From Tulasnella sp. 424 (Eukaryota > Basidiomycota > Agaricomycetes > Cantharellales > Tulasnellaceae), in assembly GCA_019633425.1 (NCBI GenBank), contig WSUB01000016.1, positions 310,001 through 374,000 on the forward strand: 64,000 bases of DNA, read 5' to 3'. A program made the translations under genes and the position numbers. Below, one piece after another: positions 23,718 through 34,000 of this stretch (position 1 is the first letter of the stretch; every line of letters starts with the position of its first letter). A model generated the notes under the pieces. It was not told the origin of the DNA. It saw only the letters and a program-made list of their open reading frames with translations, and ran no database searches.

Positions 23718-26280
23718 TCAACCGTACGTATCATCAAACCTCAACTCCGTCCTCGATGAAGTTAACGCCAGACCGTCGGCGTCGAATGCAAAACCCTCCT
23801 TCACACTCCACTCGACAGTCTGTTCGTGCTCGATCCAAGAATGCTCTTCGGATTTTTCGATGCTTCGGCAAAGTTCCGGACTCCTCACCAAGAAGCCTCG
23901 CAAAAAGTCCGTACCTAAACCCAGTGATTTGATGAATCAGCTGCGACCCAAAGCTGAGCCGAGATAAAGGGAATTGAGCTGACAATCTCTCGTAATGTTA
24001 AGGTCGATCAGTCTCGACCAATCTAGCTTGTCCTTCTCATCATCTTCGTCCTGGAAACAGCATTCACCCCATGGTTTTGGTAGCCCGGCGATTCTGCGAT
24101 CGTAGGCCCAAAACCGTCAGCAACGCTCTAGTTGCAAATTCATCAAACAGAAACTAAGACGCTCACATAAACCAAACAACCAGTCCAAGACCCCACAAGT
24201 CCATAGGATAGTCGGGGACTTCGTGGTTTCGAAATGAGCGTGGAGAGACCCAATCGAGCGTTCCGCCATCATACTAAAGCGAAATCGTGAGTTCGAAGGT
24301 GACTGGATAGAATGATGGTCGCTTACAGGTTCGGTCCTTATCTCTCCCGCGTAGCGAGAGATTCCAAAATCTCCCAGCACGATCTTTGGTGGGTCTTCCG
24401 CGTCATCAGACCACTCATCGGCAAGAAGGATGTTTTCAGGCTTGACGTCGCGATGCGCGATGTCGCATTCGCGTAGATACTACGTAGATCAGGGATGAAA
24501 ACCAAGTTTGAGCGTCTCGCAACGAAGAAGTGGGGCTGAGAGGCGACGTTACCTTAAATGCACTTAAGAGCTGCTTCGCCGTCGATGGGGCCAGCTTGTT
24601 ACTTAGTCGTACCTGCTTAACAGGACAACGATTTCTTCTGACGAAGTCGAATAGATTACCTCCTATCATCTCCGGGAAAACAAAGACTACAGTGTAGTAA
24701 AGTCAGAGTCTGCCAGACTTGTGAGTGTCTCGGTATATCTATGACGTACTGATTTGCTTGTGAAGCTCGTCGCGGCGGTACACCTGTAGTTCCAACACAT
24801 TCTCGTGTCTCAAGGACCGTAATATCTGCAGCTCGCGATCGGCCATCCTCTCTAACTGGGGATAAGCCGTAAATTTCGACATTGATATGATCTTCAGGGC
24901 GTGCCGAGAGCCGATGCCATGGCGCTTTCGGACAAGATACACGGCGCTGTTGCTGCGAGGACCCCCAAACTGGGCTTTCATCTCAGGAGACCAAGTAAAT
25001 TCCCGTGAAGCCCAGCAAGCAAGTTGAGTGTCCTTTGGTAGTAGATCAGCATCGAGGGATGAAAGGCAGCCATCGATTTACCTCGGGGGCCACGTAGCGA
25101 TATCGAAGTTCTTCGCCAGTCCCAAAAGCGACCTGAGACCCAGGTGCGAGAAAAAATATACGGGAGGACGATTCATTCGCAGGTCCACACGGTGTTATCT
25201 AGCGTCGAAAGTAGAATTAGATTAGTGACTCGTCGGTTACGGACTACATTCGATTGCCCTCACCTTAGTTACCCAGTCTCCTACAGTTTTGACCTCCGCA
25301 GTACGGATATACGGAGACTTTAGGTCGCCCGTTGCCTTTAGCGATAGTTTGATAAAGCAGTGCAACAGACCTGTTAGACGGTGGGAAGACGGAATACATG
25401 TCACAGCCATTCAAAATATCTGGAAGGACCGGTGGAACTAGTCCAGCTCTTACCTATGCCCTGGCCTTGAATTCTCAAGTCACTTTCCTGAAACTTACCC
25501 ACTCTGAGGAGCACGGTCTGCCTCCCATCGTCGGGCATGTAGAGAGCAATCGCGTCTTCTTTGTTCTCCCCGTCGCCTAGTCGAACAAGTGCTCCCATGT
25601 CAATGCCGAGATGCTGAGGTGAGTGATTGACGGGGGTAGCTGGTTGATCCCTACGGGAGTGGGGCAGCCAGCAGTGCTTGAGGCTCCGTCGCGACTGGGA
25701 GATTCGGAGGAAGCGCGCGTAGCATTTCCTTTTGTTTCTTGGTTATCAGCGATACTGTTCGTTGTAGTCTTTTGCTTCTCGGACGTCACGTCTATCTCGG
25801 GCGAAAGGATCCTAAGACGAGGATGCAAGGATGAGACTATCGTGCGAGATCGGGCCCAGTAAACTGGCGTGGGTTACCTGAGTGGGTTTCGCCTACGCCG
25901 AACTTTTGAAAATTGTTCTGGAGAAGGAGCAGGTGAAGGTGACTGTTGCTGCTTTGTGGTGTATTGTGCATAGTCTTCGACGGTTTGATCTCCAGTCGAA
26001 GCTCGTGTGGCAGCGGTAGAAGGGGAACGACCTCTCCTACGTTTCGATGACGACTCAGACACCGAGTCTAGATTATCGTTCTCGGATCTGCAAGTAAAAG
26101 ATTTGAAGTTGAAGCCAAGCACATATGCGCAAAGACGTAGTACCTCTTTCTCTTATTGTCGCTGCCTTCTGTAAACGGTTGAGCAGTCGGAGAAGTCCTA
26201 GGAATTAACCACCTGGCTTTCTGATTATGACCATGCAAGGATTCTGCCAAACAGTTACATGTGGGCTCAACGATCTGCAA
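23718..26280 (-). CDS. divergent protein kinase, possibly FHA/checkpoint-kinase related; 5' end unresolved
   Basis: Ser/Thr kinase-fold protein. Exons can be chained from about 26280 to the stop at 23718-23720. Kinase marks: the ATP-site lysine in HALKII, helix-C region MADRELQILRSLRHEN, catalytic loop HRDVKPEN, DFG (GDFGISRYAG), and a late-lobe stretch CTDFLRGFLVRSPE then HSWI. The glycine loop is not canonical (FGGPRSNSAVYLV) and the APE position reads SPR. Upstream, RIFFLAPGSQVAFGTGEEL looks like the last strands of a worn FHA domain, suggesting Chk2/Rad53-type ancestry (inference). A short Lys/Arg segment (SSKRRRGRSPS) is near the N terminus. No in-frame ATG opens the first readable exon; one at 26355 runs into a TAG at 26284-26286. 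Part of this 5' end is repeated near 32.8-33.0 kb. Confidence 0.65.
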
Positions 26281-27250
26281 CGGCTAAACAGTGTTAGAAG
26301 AGATCGCACGTTGGTTTTTTGAGCGAGTCGCGCTCGAGGGGGCTTTGGTGGGCATCGCCGTCGGTACTTGACTGTTGTAGTTGTGGTTGAGAGGGAAGAA
26401 GGTGAGAATGAAGACATCCTCTTTTTGGGGGGCGGGGGGACCGCGTCCAACGACATAGATTTGGTGCCGAGTATGGAAAGGGAGACGCCCGTGACACCCT
26501 GACGCAACATGACGTGACGTGTTTGTACCAGCAAACCACAAAATACCGTAGAAAGTGTTTTTACATGTGACGTCTTGCTCGAGCGTTAGAGTATTTCCAC
26601 TGAATTCCATTCAGGCGATATATTACGGCTAAGGACGGGACGCGTCATTTCCGAGTCCATTTCCAACTGCAACCCTCACCCCTGCGTCCTTGGTCGAGTC
26701 CCAACATTTCTTTCCATATTTCGCAAATTAGACGAGTCCAAGGGAGGAAGTTAACGACGCGTAGACCAAGTCCGAGTTCGCGCCAAACGATCACGTGCGC
26801 GCGGGCTAGACTTTCGTCACCAGTTTGCTCTGGCGATAAACAAGAACTTGTCCTTGGCCACACGTCACCCAAATTGCCTCATCGGCCCCAGCTAAAACAA
26901 GTGAGTCACCACCCCTACGGGCTCATTTAAAAGGGTGAGAGCTCTCGAGAGGATTGTGTCTTCAACCATCACCCCCTCCGGCCAGACATAGTGATAACAC
27001 ACACGTCGATGGTGAGCTACCCCCTTGACCGCTCTGCACTACTGCATGCGACGCTAACCAACTTTATCACCTTGGCCTTCGCGTATTCTCCTTTTAGTTC
27101 GTACTTCCTCAGGTCGGCCCAAAAGGTGTTGTCGGCGGCTTTCACAGTTCCTCGCGGACTGAGAAGCTTGCCCGGCACGTCTTTGGGACTTCACTTTCGC
27201 ATCTACGCGACCTGCTCCGTCACTGGAGCGGGATTAAGTGGTCTAAAGGG
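26281..27250. other. 5' flank of the kinase gene, start of a duplicated unit
   Basis: No gene is certain here. The part up to about 26600 recurs in diverged form near 32.8-33.5 kb; the part from about 26540 onward recurs at 36.36-37.1 kb. Both of the latter copies keep a CACGTG box (near 26791 and 36621) and an AAAAGGG(T/C)GAGAGCTCTCGAGAGGAT-type segment with a palindromic core. Confidence 0.5.
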
Positions 27251-27755
27251 ATGACCGTGGGTTTAGCAGCAGTAGCCGGTAAGTCCTCTTTTCCCTCACA
27301 CTTGAGGCGTTCGACGTAAGTTCGCTGAACAGCTTTATCTCCAGCCAAGTTCACATCGTCGACTTATTCCTCCACCTGGAGGTATCGTCGACGATATGGG
27401 TGAGTAGATGCTCTCTACCTTATCCCTTGGCGTCCGGCTAGTTGACCAGCTCACTTAATAATCTAGACGGGAGCAACTAACCCCAACGTACGAACCCCAG
27501 CGCAGTCGCCTGCGTCAACTGTGGAGGCAAACCCGAAAAAAAGCTAAGTTCCTCTTCTATCATGACTGCCGAGTCGAGAAAGCGTTCCTGACCAGGACTG
27601 GTGCCTGTCTTTCTGTGTTTCCTCTCTTTATCTATCGGGCTTTCTTTTCTTTTCTTACTTTTTCTCGGGGGATGAGGATGAAGCTCACCCTTCCACGTCG
27701 TGCGCGGGACCGGTCCCCTCTCCTGATGGTGCCACCAGCATCACGGGCCGCCTAG
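27251..27755 (+). CDS. possible small gene of unknown function in copy A1
   Basis: A short exon MTVGLAAVA (27251-27278, GTAAGT donor) joins in phase with 27345-27399 and 27467-27755, giving 123 aa that is Arg-rich in the middle (WRYRRRYGREQ, RLRQLWRQTRKKAK). The same three exons and splice sites exist in copy A2. I do not recognise the protein. The C-terminal third differs between the copies because of a one-base difference near 27575. It may be real, or it may be a well-conserved non-coding piece that happens to be open. Confidence 0.35.
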
Positions 27756-28117
27756 CTCTCGTAAGTGATGGCAACCTACGGTCACTGGTCCGTGGGTTTG
27801 CAACTCGCCTACGATAGTCGTTCGGTCCGCGAATTTTGGGGTTACTGTCCATGTACCACTTAAGACCAACCTGTTCCATGATCATAATACGAGCCTTTCT
27901 GAGAAATTATATTAGAATGATTCTGGCCATGGGTTAGGTTATATGAATTACCGCCATAAATGTGATATCATCCCCAGTTACAGACGAATGAGGTGACGTC
28001 ACGCGCCTTTCGGGGTTCGAACTCGGCACCCTTGAGCACGCCTTTCACGAACCACATTCGTAGACTACTTCACGCATCATCCTCGTGTCTCAGTACTAGT
28101 CCATCTATTTCACACCC

Positions 28118-29792
28118 ATGCCTTCCAATGGCCATGGACAAGGCCATAATTTGTCTCGTAAAGGTCACGCGCACGGTTAGTGTTTCTTTGGCCCATCTTC
28201 ATCGCTCATATGTATCCCTAATCGCATCGCCCCTCAAAGACAAGCGAAATAAGCCGCACACTCAGCACAAAGATCCTGAATCAGCTTCTACCTTTTGGTC
28301 AGTTGGACCGAACGGCTCAAGCGATAGCGGATCAAGAGACGGAGGCGAGACCAAAACTCGTACACCGAGATTAGACTACTTAGATTTCGAGAAATTCATA
28401 TCACTCCCGCTTTCCGTGATGGCAAATGTCAGTATGTTCTGTTGCTTCATTCGCCGCTGTTCCCTCACAAACGCCCTCTGTTCGTGGTAGACGTGCAAGT
28501 TCCTTCAGTTGGAAGATCTTGTCACGCTATCTCGGACTTGCGCGAGACTCAGAGCTCTCCTTATGAGTAAGATTTCGAAACCATGCTGGGATCGAGGGCG
28601 TCGGCTCCAAAACATACCCGAGTGGAAAGGAGTGGCTGCGCCGCGTGCGGCGGCTTTTCTGTTTGACGACGCGTGTCAGGTCAGCGTACAATAAACCAGC
28701 ATATGATATCAGGCACTAACGCGTCGACTTGGTCCAGGGGAGGATGTGCAACGAACCAGCTCCTCTCAAGACGTTCTACGTTTGTAAACGATACTGTCAG
28801 AACTGCGGCCCAGAGCAGTGAGATTTTCGTGCTTCCATCGTTGGAAGTCATCGCTGAATATGTGGATCGTGTTAAAAGTCTACTCAGCGCGGAGCAAGTG
28901 CTCGAGAGGTGCCCCGGCATCCCTCTCCGCTTTATCAATCTACTACCTTGGACTCGGACACGTGCGTCCCTGTGCATATCCGAATCTAAAGAGCCATGCA
29001 AGCTTGTGATACTCATGCTTAAATCTCAGGCGCCTCGAAGTCTGAAGCCAAGGTAGATGTCGGCCGCTTCGTGCTCCTGGACGACGTGAAAAGCTTGCAG
29101 CGTCGGTTAGTTGGGTTCGATCCTGAGAACAAGGAGGCCCTATCTAGTGTGGAAACTGAGCTCGGAATGAGGCTCAAACAGTCTCGTATTGTGAGCCGTT
29201 GACTATCGCAGTGGAGCTACCGGGAAATCCGCTGACCCGGTATTGTCGAATGCAATTCGAAGGCCAAGTGCATGGAAGACTGGCTTCGCGGTTTCGAAGG
29301 CAGGATTTGGCACGCCGGGAACGCCCGTTTCGCCGAGTAAGTGGCTGTTCTGTATAGAGTACCTTTCGGGAGCTTCGTCTTGGGGTAAAACTTCTCACCC
29401 ACTTGGCCTTTGATTCGACGAATCATGCAGGTTCGCTTATGGTCTCCAAAACCGATTTGGCTGGATTATAAAGCAAATGCCTGAGGTTACAACCAAGCGT
29501 CGCTTTGACGAATTATTGATTTGGGTAGACGAAGTCCCAGAGCTAAATCAGACCGGTGAGAGATCTCGAGCCGAAAACGATCTCAGTAGCCCTGATGTCG
29601 ACTTGGACCTGTTATTAGTCTGGGACAAAGCAGAGAAAATCATTCGAGACATACTATCAAAGTGCAAAAAGCTTGAGACCCCTTCCCGTAGGCCCTGGAG
29701 TCTGACGAAAGCCGTGGATTCAGCATCCAGCTCTGGTCCGACGGCACTCTTGCTCGACAATGAAGGAAGTCCACCCTCTGGGACGCAATCAT
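28118..29792 (+). CDS. F-box protein with zinc-knuckle motif (agaricomycete type)
   Basis: Probable SCF adaptor. The first four exons are firm: 28118-28175, 28240-28427, 28491-28679 and 28738-28817. They give a basic N-terminal part, then the F-box (FISLPLSVMAN, TCKFLQLEDLVTLSRTC) and a Cys-pair segment after it (VCKRYCQNCGPE). This arrangement is common in large agaricomycete F-box families. Downstream coding blocks can be read at 28870-28970, 29030-29200 and 29477-29792 (WVDEVPELNQ ... stop), but the joins between them were not settled, so the 3' half could contain lesions. The last part recurs, frame-shifted, in copy A2 at 37605-37814. Confidence 0.6.
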
Positions 29793-29794
29793 GA

Positions 29795-30866
29795 TTGGAA
29801 GGCCTGCTCTTGTCAAGGATCTCGCCGGACCATTCAACCCGCAGACGGTGGTAATCGGGGTTCTCAGACATGGTCTCCGAAGTCATGCTTCCAAGTAATC
29901 ACATTATCTCCGGCGCTCTTCGCTGTCAAGCAGTGTTCACACCCTCGAATATTAAATGTCCTTCGTGATATGCGTGGTTCTACTATTGCGGCGGTCGAGA
30001 GGACCAAATATGCGCGTCGCGTGAGGTGACGTTCCCAGGGTAGCAACCTTAACACCCTTGGGGAGTTGTTCGGACGAGGTCATTTCCGTGCGGGTTGCTG
30101 GATAGAATTATCCGCATGAGGATGATGAGCGTGGCGTGGCTATGATATCTGAGTTTTAATTGGGGAGGTGAGGCTACGTAGGGGGCTGATTCAGACCAAC
30201 CCAATACACTTTCCACTTCGTCCTCTGATCTGCTATCGAGCCTCTCGAAACTTACAGGAAAATGGTGCAGCGAGAGGTGAGTTGGGCTTTGGGTTCTTAT
30301 CTATCCGGCGGGTCATGAGTTCGTTTGGCACTGACGCCGGGATGTGTCTCGACCTTGTAAGATTGCAGGGATGGATGAGATGATCCGCGCTAACGCAAAA
30401 GGGGTACCGGGGCTTGTTCGCAGAAGCAGTCGCGTTATGCTGAGACGGAAGCGGCATTCCTCGAGACTTCTCCCCGACGCTCCCCATATTCCTTTCGGGT
30501 GCTTTGGGTGTAAGCGGGAGACGTGGGTGGATGTTTACGCGTTGATCGCGGAGTTGTGAATTTCATGGACACAGGAATGTTCTCCTTGGAACGGAATAGA
30601 ACGAGGGGTATCGGCGCCTCTCTTTTCTATCTTCTGTCCTTCCACTTTCTATCCAGCGCTCGACAACCCTGTCTTGACTCATGGAGGGGTTTGCTCGCCA
30701 TCTGTCCAATATCTCTTTAAACCCAACGGGATCATAAAGATCATCGCTTCTAGCCCCTTGTCCCTTCCACTTTCCTCCTTCCCGCAGACGTCCCACTTCT
30801 AGAGGACAGTCGCACTAGCAACATCACCCGCAGAAACAGCAGCAGCAGCAACGACGACATATAGCA
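29795..30866. other. 3' flank of F-box gene joined to a copied promoter segment
   Basis: 29840-30000 is a 3' flank that occurs three times in the window (also near 32630-32770 and 37890-38050). From about 30181 to 30917 the sequence matches, inverted, the region 47040-46015 upstream of and including the first codons of the Zn2Cys6 gene at 41.4-46.2 kb. No independent gene is apparent. Confidence 0.6.
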
Positions 30867-32511
30867 ATGCCTCCGACCACACGCAGCTCACCAACGTCGA
30901 TCAACGCACGAATTGAAGCACCCGCCGCAATCGAGGCCAACGCCAACACGACAAACGTTAACTTAACCCTACTCGCCGCGCTCCAACAGGTGCAAGTGGC
31001 CATCGCCCCGCCAACGCCAATCGATTCACAGTCCATGTATTTCGCGACATCTGGGCCTCAACGCCCTCGGCTCACGGCACGACAGATGGAGTTGCTGCAC
31101 CTGTACAAGAGCGATCTGTGCAAGCTGCAATACCACATCGCCTATTCGATGGACTCGTCGATTGCTTATGAGCTATTCGATCTCGCGATGAGCTCGGAGG
31201 CGGCCCTGTTCGGAACGCTTACCCTAACGGCTTTGTACAAGATTCGCCTCCGTGGGGGTGGGCCGTCTGACTCGCAGTCCGAGGAGATGGTCGAGGTGCA
31301 CGGATTCTTTGAGCGTGTCTCGACAGAGCTGGCGCAGAAGACACAGCCGTCCATGCTGGACAGCGGAGATGCTATGGCGGCGTTGCATGTGGTATCCGCA
31401 GTGCTGTTCGAGGGAGGCACAAACGCTGAGTGGGATCAATATTTGGATATCGCCAAGTCATACATCGCGCAACACCCAGTTGTCAATATGAGATCTTGGA
31501 ATTCGTCACCTTCGGGCGATCGTTTGTCCAGTGCGATGACTACCACCATGGACAAGACAACCCAGTTCATTATCAAGACAGTCGCGTGGTTCGATGTTAT
31601 CGGAAGCGGTGAGTAGGAGTCTGATGCAGTGGCAGCCCGATTCGGATGCTAACTAGGGCCTTTTTTGGCAGTGACGATGCGGAGACAGGCTTTCTTCCTC
31701 GACACGTACCGGGAACTCTTTGGGCGGCAAGGCGGAGCTGCGATGGAACGCATTATGGGCTGCAACGAGAAAGTCTTGCTCGCAATCGCTGAAACTGCTG
31801 CGTTGGCTGCTTGGCGTCGCGAAGAAGAAAACAAGGGGTCGCTGAATATCATGAGCCTCGCGCAAAAGGGCGTCAAGATCGACGAGATCCTGAGTTTCAC
31901 CGGTCCTCAGTACAACGGATCAGGGTTCGAGGACGATCTTGGCGACATGAGCGAGGCTCAGATGGAACAAGAGAGACAAGCCCGGACCGTCCGGTTGGTG
32001 TCGAATGTGTTTAGGGCGGCTGGGAGGCTGTACTTGCACACGGTAGTGAGCGGTTGCAATCCGGAAGTGCAGGACATCAAGACTGCTGTGCAAGCTACGG
32101 TCGATGCGTTCAAGGTTCTTGAGGCCAGCGATTTCGATCGGAGTCTTGTTTTCCCCATCACCTTGGCGGGATGCATGACTGATAACAAAGAACATCGAGC
32201 ATACCTGGAAGGGAGGCTGTTGAAGTTGGGTTTCAAGGGGCAGGCTGTGGGGAACTCTTCAAGGTGAGTTGGAGCGGAGTTCTACTTTTGTGTTAGCGTT
32301 GGAAAATGTGGGACGACACCTTGCTGACCTCGTTTTTCTTCCTCCGCGTTCATTCAATTGCTATAACGTAAAAAATTCGGTGGGGCCCGACAGCTGCTTG
32401 CAGCTCATGTACCAGGTATGGAAGAAGAGGGATCGACGGCTCATGGGCTCGCGAATAGTGGATTGGATCGACACGATGCACGACCTGGGCTGGAGCCTCC
32501 TTTTGGTCTAA
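30867..32511 (+). CDS. chimeric transcription-factor gene lacking a zinc cluster
   Basis: Three exons (30867-31608, 31672-32263, 32394-32511) form an intact frame. The first 17 codons (MPPTTRSSPTSINARIE) and the DNA before them match the Zn2Cys6 gene at 41.4-46.2 kb, where the same words start the protein. From about 30918 the protein matches the C-terminal effector domain (fungal-specific transcription factor domain) of the Zn2Cys6 gene at 48.2-52.4 kb, with the same two intron positions, e.g. LTARQMELLHLYKSDLC, TVRLVSNVFRAAG, MHDLGWSLLLV at the end. It has no DNA-binding domain. It could be an inactive relic or a protein that competes with its parent; the open frame over about 480 codons argues against a very old pseudogene. 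Confidence 0.75.
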
Positions 32512-32619
32512 ATGACTCTTCATACTACGGATAACGGAATATGGGAGGGTTAGGCTTATTTGGGCAAGAGGGAAGGCAGTACGCGGGGATTTATTTATGT
32601 CCTTCTAATTCTTCTCAAC

Positions 32620-33540
32620 TCGCGGATTCCGGTGCTAATCAGGGTTCTCTAACGTAGTCTCCGAAAATATGTTTCAAAGTAATCACAGTCTCTCCTGCCA
32701 TCTTTGCTGTCGGTTGTGTTCATACCCTCGACTACTAAATGTCCTTTGCAATATGCGTGGTTCTACTATAATAGATTAAAGCGCGTAACGGCTGAGCAGC
32801 TGAAGAAGCCTCAGAAACAAGCCACTTGACTTTCTGTCGAGAGATACGCGATGACTCTGCCAAATAAATGGGCACAAAGACCTTTAACGGCTAAATAGTG
32901 TTAAAAGAGATCGCACTTTGGTTTTTTGAGCCAGTCACACTTGAAAGGGCTTCTTTTGGCATCGCCATCGGCGTTTTACTGTCGTAGTTGTGGTTAAGAG
33001 AGAAGAAGGTGAGACTGAAGACATCCTTTGGGGAGGGGGAGGAGAGGAGGCCCGCGCCAAACAGCATCGATAACCCCACTCTTAACCATATCTCGCTCTT
33101 GGCGATGGTCATGTTTGTTTTTGAGCTCTTCCTCCTCTCCCCTCACTTACCCTCTTCCTACTTCCAATCGTCCCTTTTTTACGATCCCAATCTGTGTCCC
33201 TTTCCACTCAATGATGCTTTATGTTTTATTTTACTCATGCTTCATTTGTGTTTTGCGCGCCTCCCCTGTTCCCTTGCTTTGTCCGCCTATTCCACGCTTT
33301 GGCCTTCGTGACCCTGCCCTTCCCATTATAGCCCCGACTCTCATTGCCGTAGCGAAGCGAGGCATATCTTGTTTGATTAAGTACGCGTATGGCAAGTAAG
33401 GCGCCCGCGATCCCCTGACGCAAATGACTTGACGATTATATAATACATCAAGCCCATAATTTTCGTCCATCTCTGTGCAGTTTTCACCAAAGAATGACTA
33501 TAAAGTGTAGAAAGCGGTCGTTGCTGACGCTTTAGACTGA
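32620..33540 (+). repeat. junction copy: F-box 3' flank followed by kinase-gene 5' flank
   Basis: 32630-32770 resembles 29840-30000 and 37890-38050 (3' flank of the F-box gene). It is followed directly by 32780-33060, which resembles 26150-26440 (5' end of the kinase gene), including a short frame MPKEALSSVTGSKNQ parallel to MPTKAPSSATRSKNQ. Weaker similarity to 26490-26590 continues to about 33540. This order is what the junction of a tandem duplication of 26.1-30.0 kb would give. Confidence 0.6.
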
Positions 33541-34000
33541 GTGTGCATCCAAAGCCTAAGGGGAGATCCGGCCGGGGTTGTGGGGGGACAAGATACCGAT
33601 TGCACAAACATTTGCCGAGCTTGAACTCAAGAACACAGTCAAAAACGCAAACACATATGGATTAGAGGCTACCGAAGTTTATTCAATGGAGGATCTAAGG
33701 AAGGTGCCCAAGGATTGGCTTCAAAGATGGTGGAAGGTGACTGCAGAGTAGGTAAGCTCAGTGGCGACATGGGATCTTGAAACCCTTCTTACCAACGCTG
33801 GAAAAGTTTGGAGAGATGAAATAAATACGAATATATATTCTGCCCACTTTTACCACCTATTCTGCCTACCATTCTACCCGATAGCGGGTAGAATTCCCGC
33901 GACTTCAATTCTACCCGCAACACGAGGCCCACGATGCTCTCGATAACCCAACAACCACCACTATCGCAGGAGGAGACGTCTTATCCAATCCCTGGAGAAT
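33541..34000. other. unassigned stretch before the zinc-cluster fragment
   Basis: No gene, repeat partner or RNA gene recognised. Similarity to the gene at 48.2-52.4 kb starts only at about 34003, so the promoter and first ~43 codons of that gene are absent here. Confidence 0.5.

Larger units (their letters stand above)
26540..30030 (+). repeat. duplicated unit, copy A1
   Basis: Segmental duplication whose second copy (A2) is at 36357-38110. The shared parts are 26540-27600 with 36357-37480, and 29560-30030 with 37605-38060. About 2 kb of A1 (roughly 27600-29560, most of the F-box gene) has no counterpart in A2. Conservation is uneven: 27100-27480 is almost identical to its partner,introns included, while the 3' part has many differences and indels. 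Confidence 0.75.

Noticed and set aside
28010..28030. T-loop-like GGGTTCGAACTC
   Set aside because: No tRNA-length structure around it; it lies just before the F-box gene.
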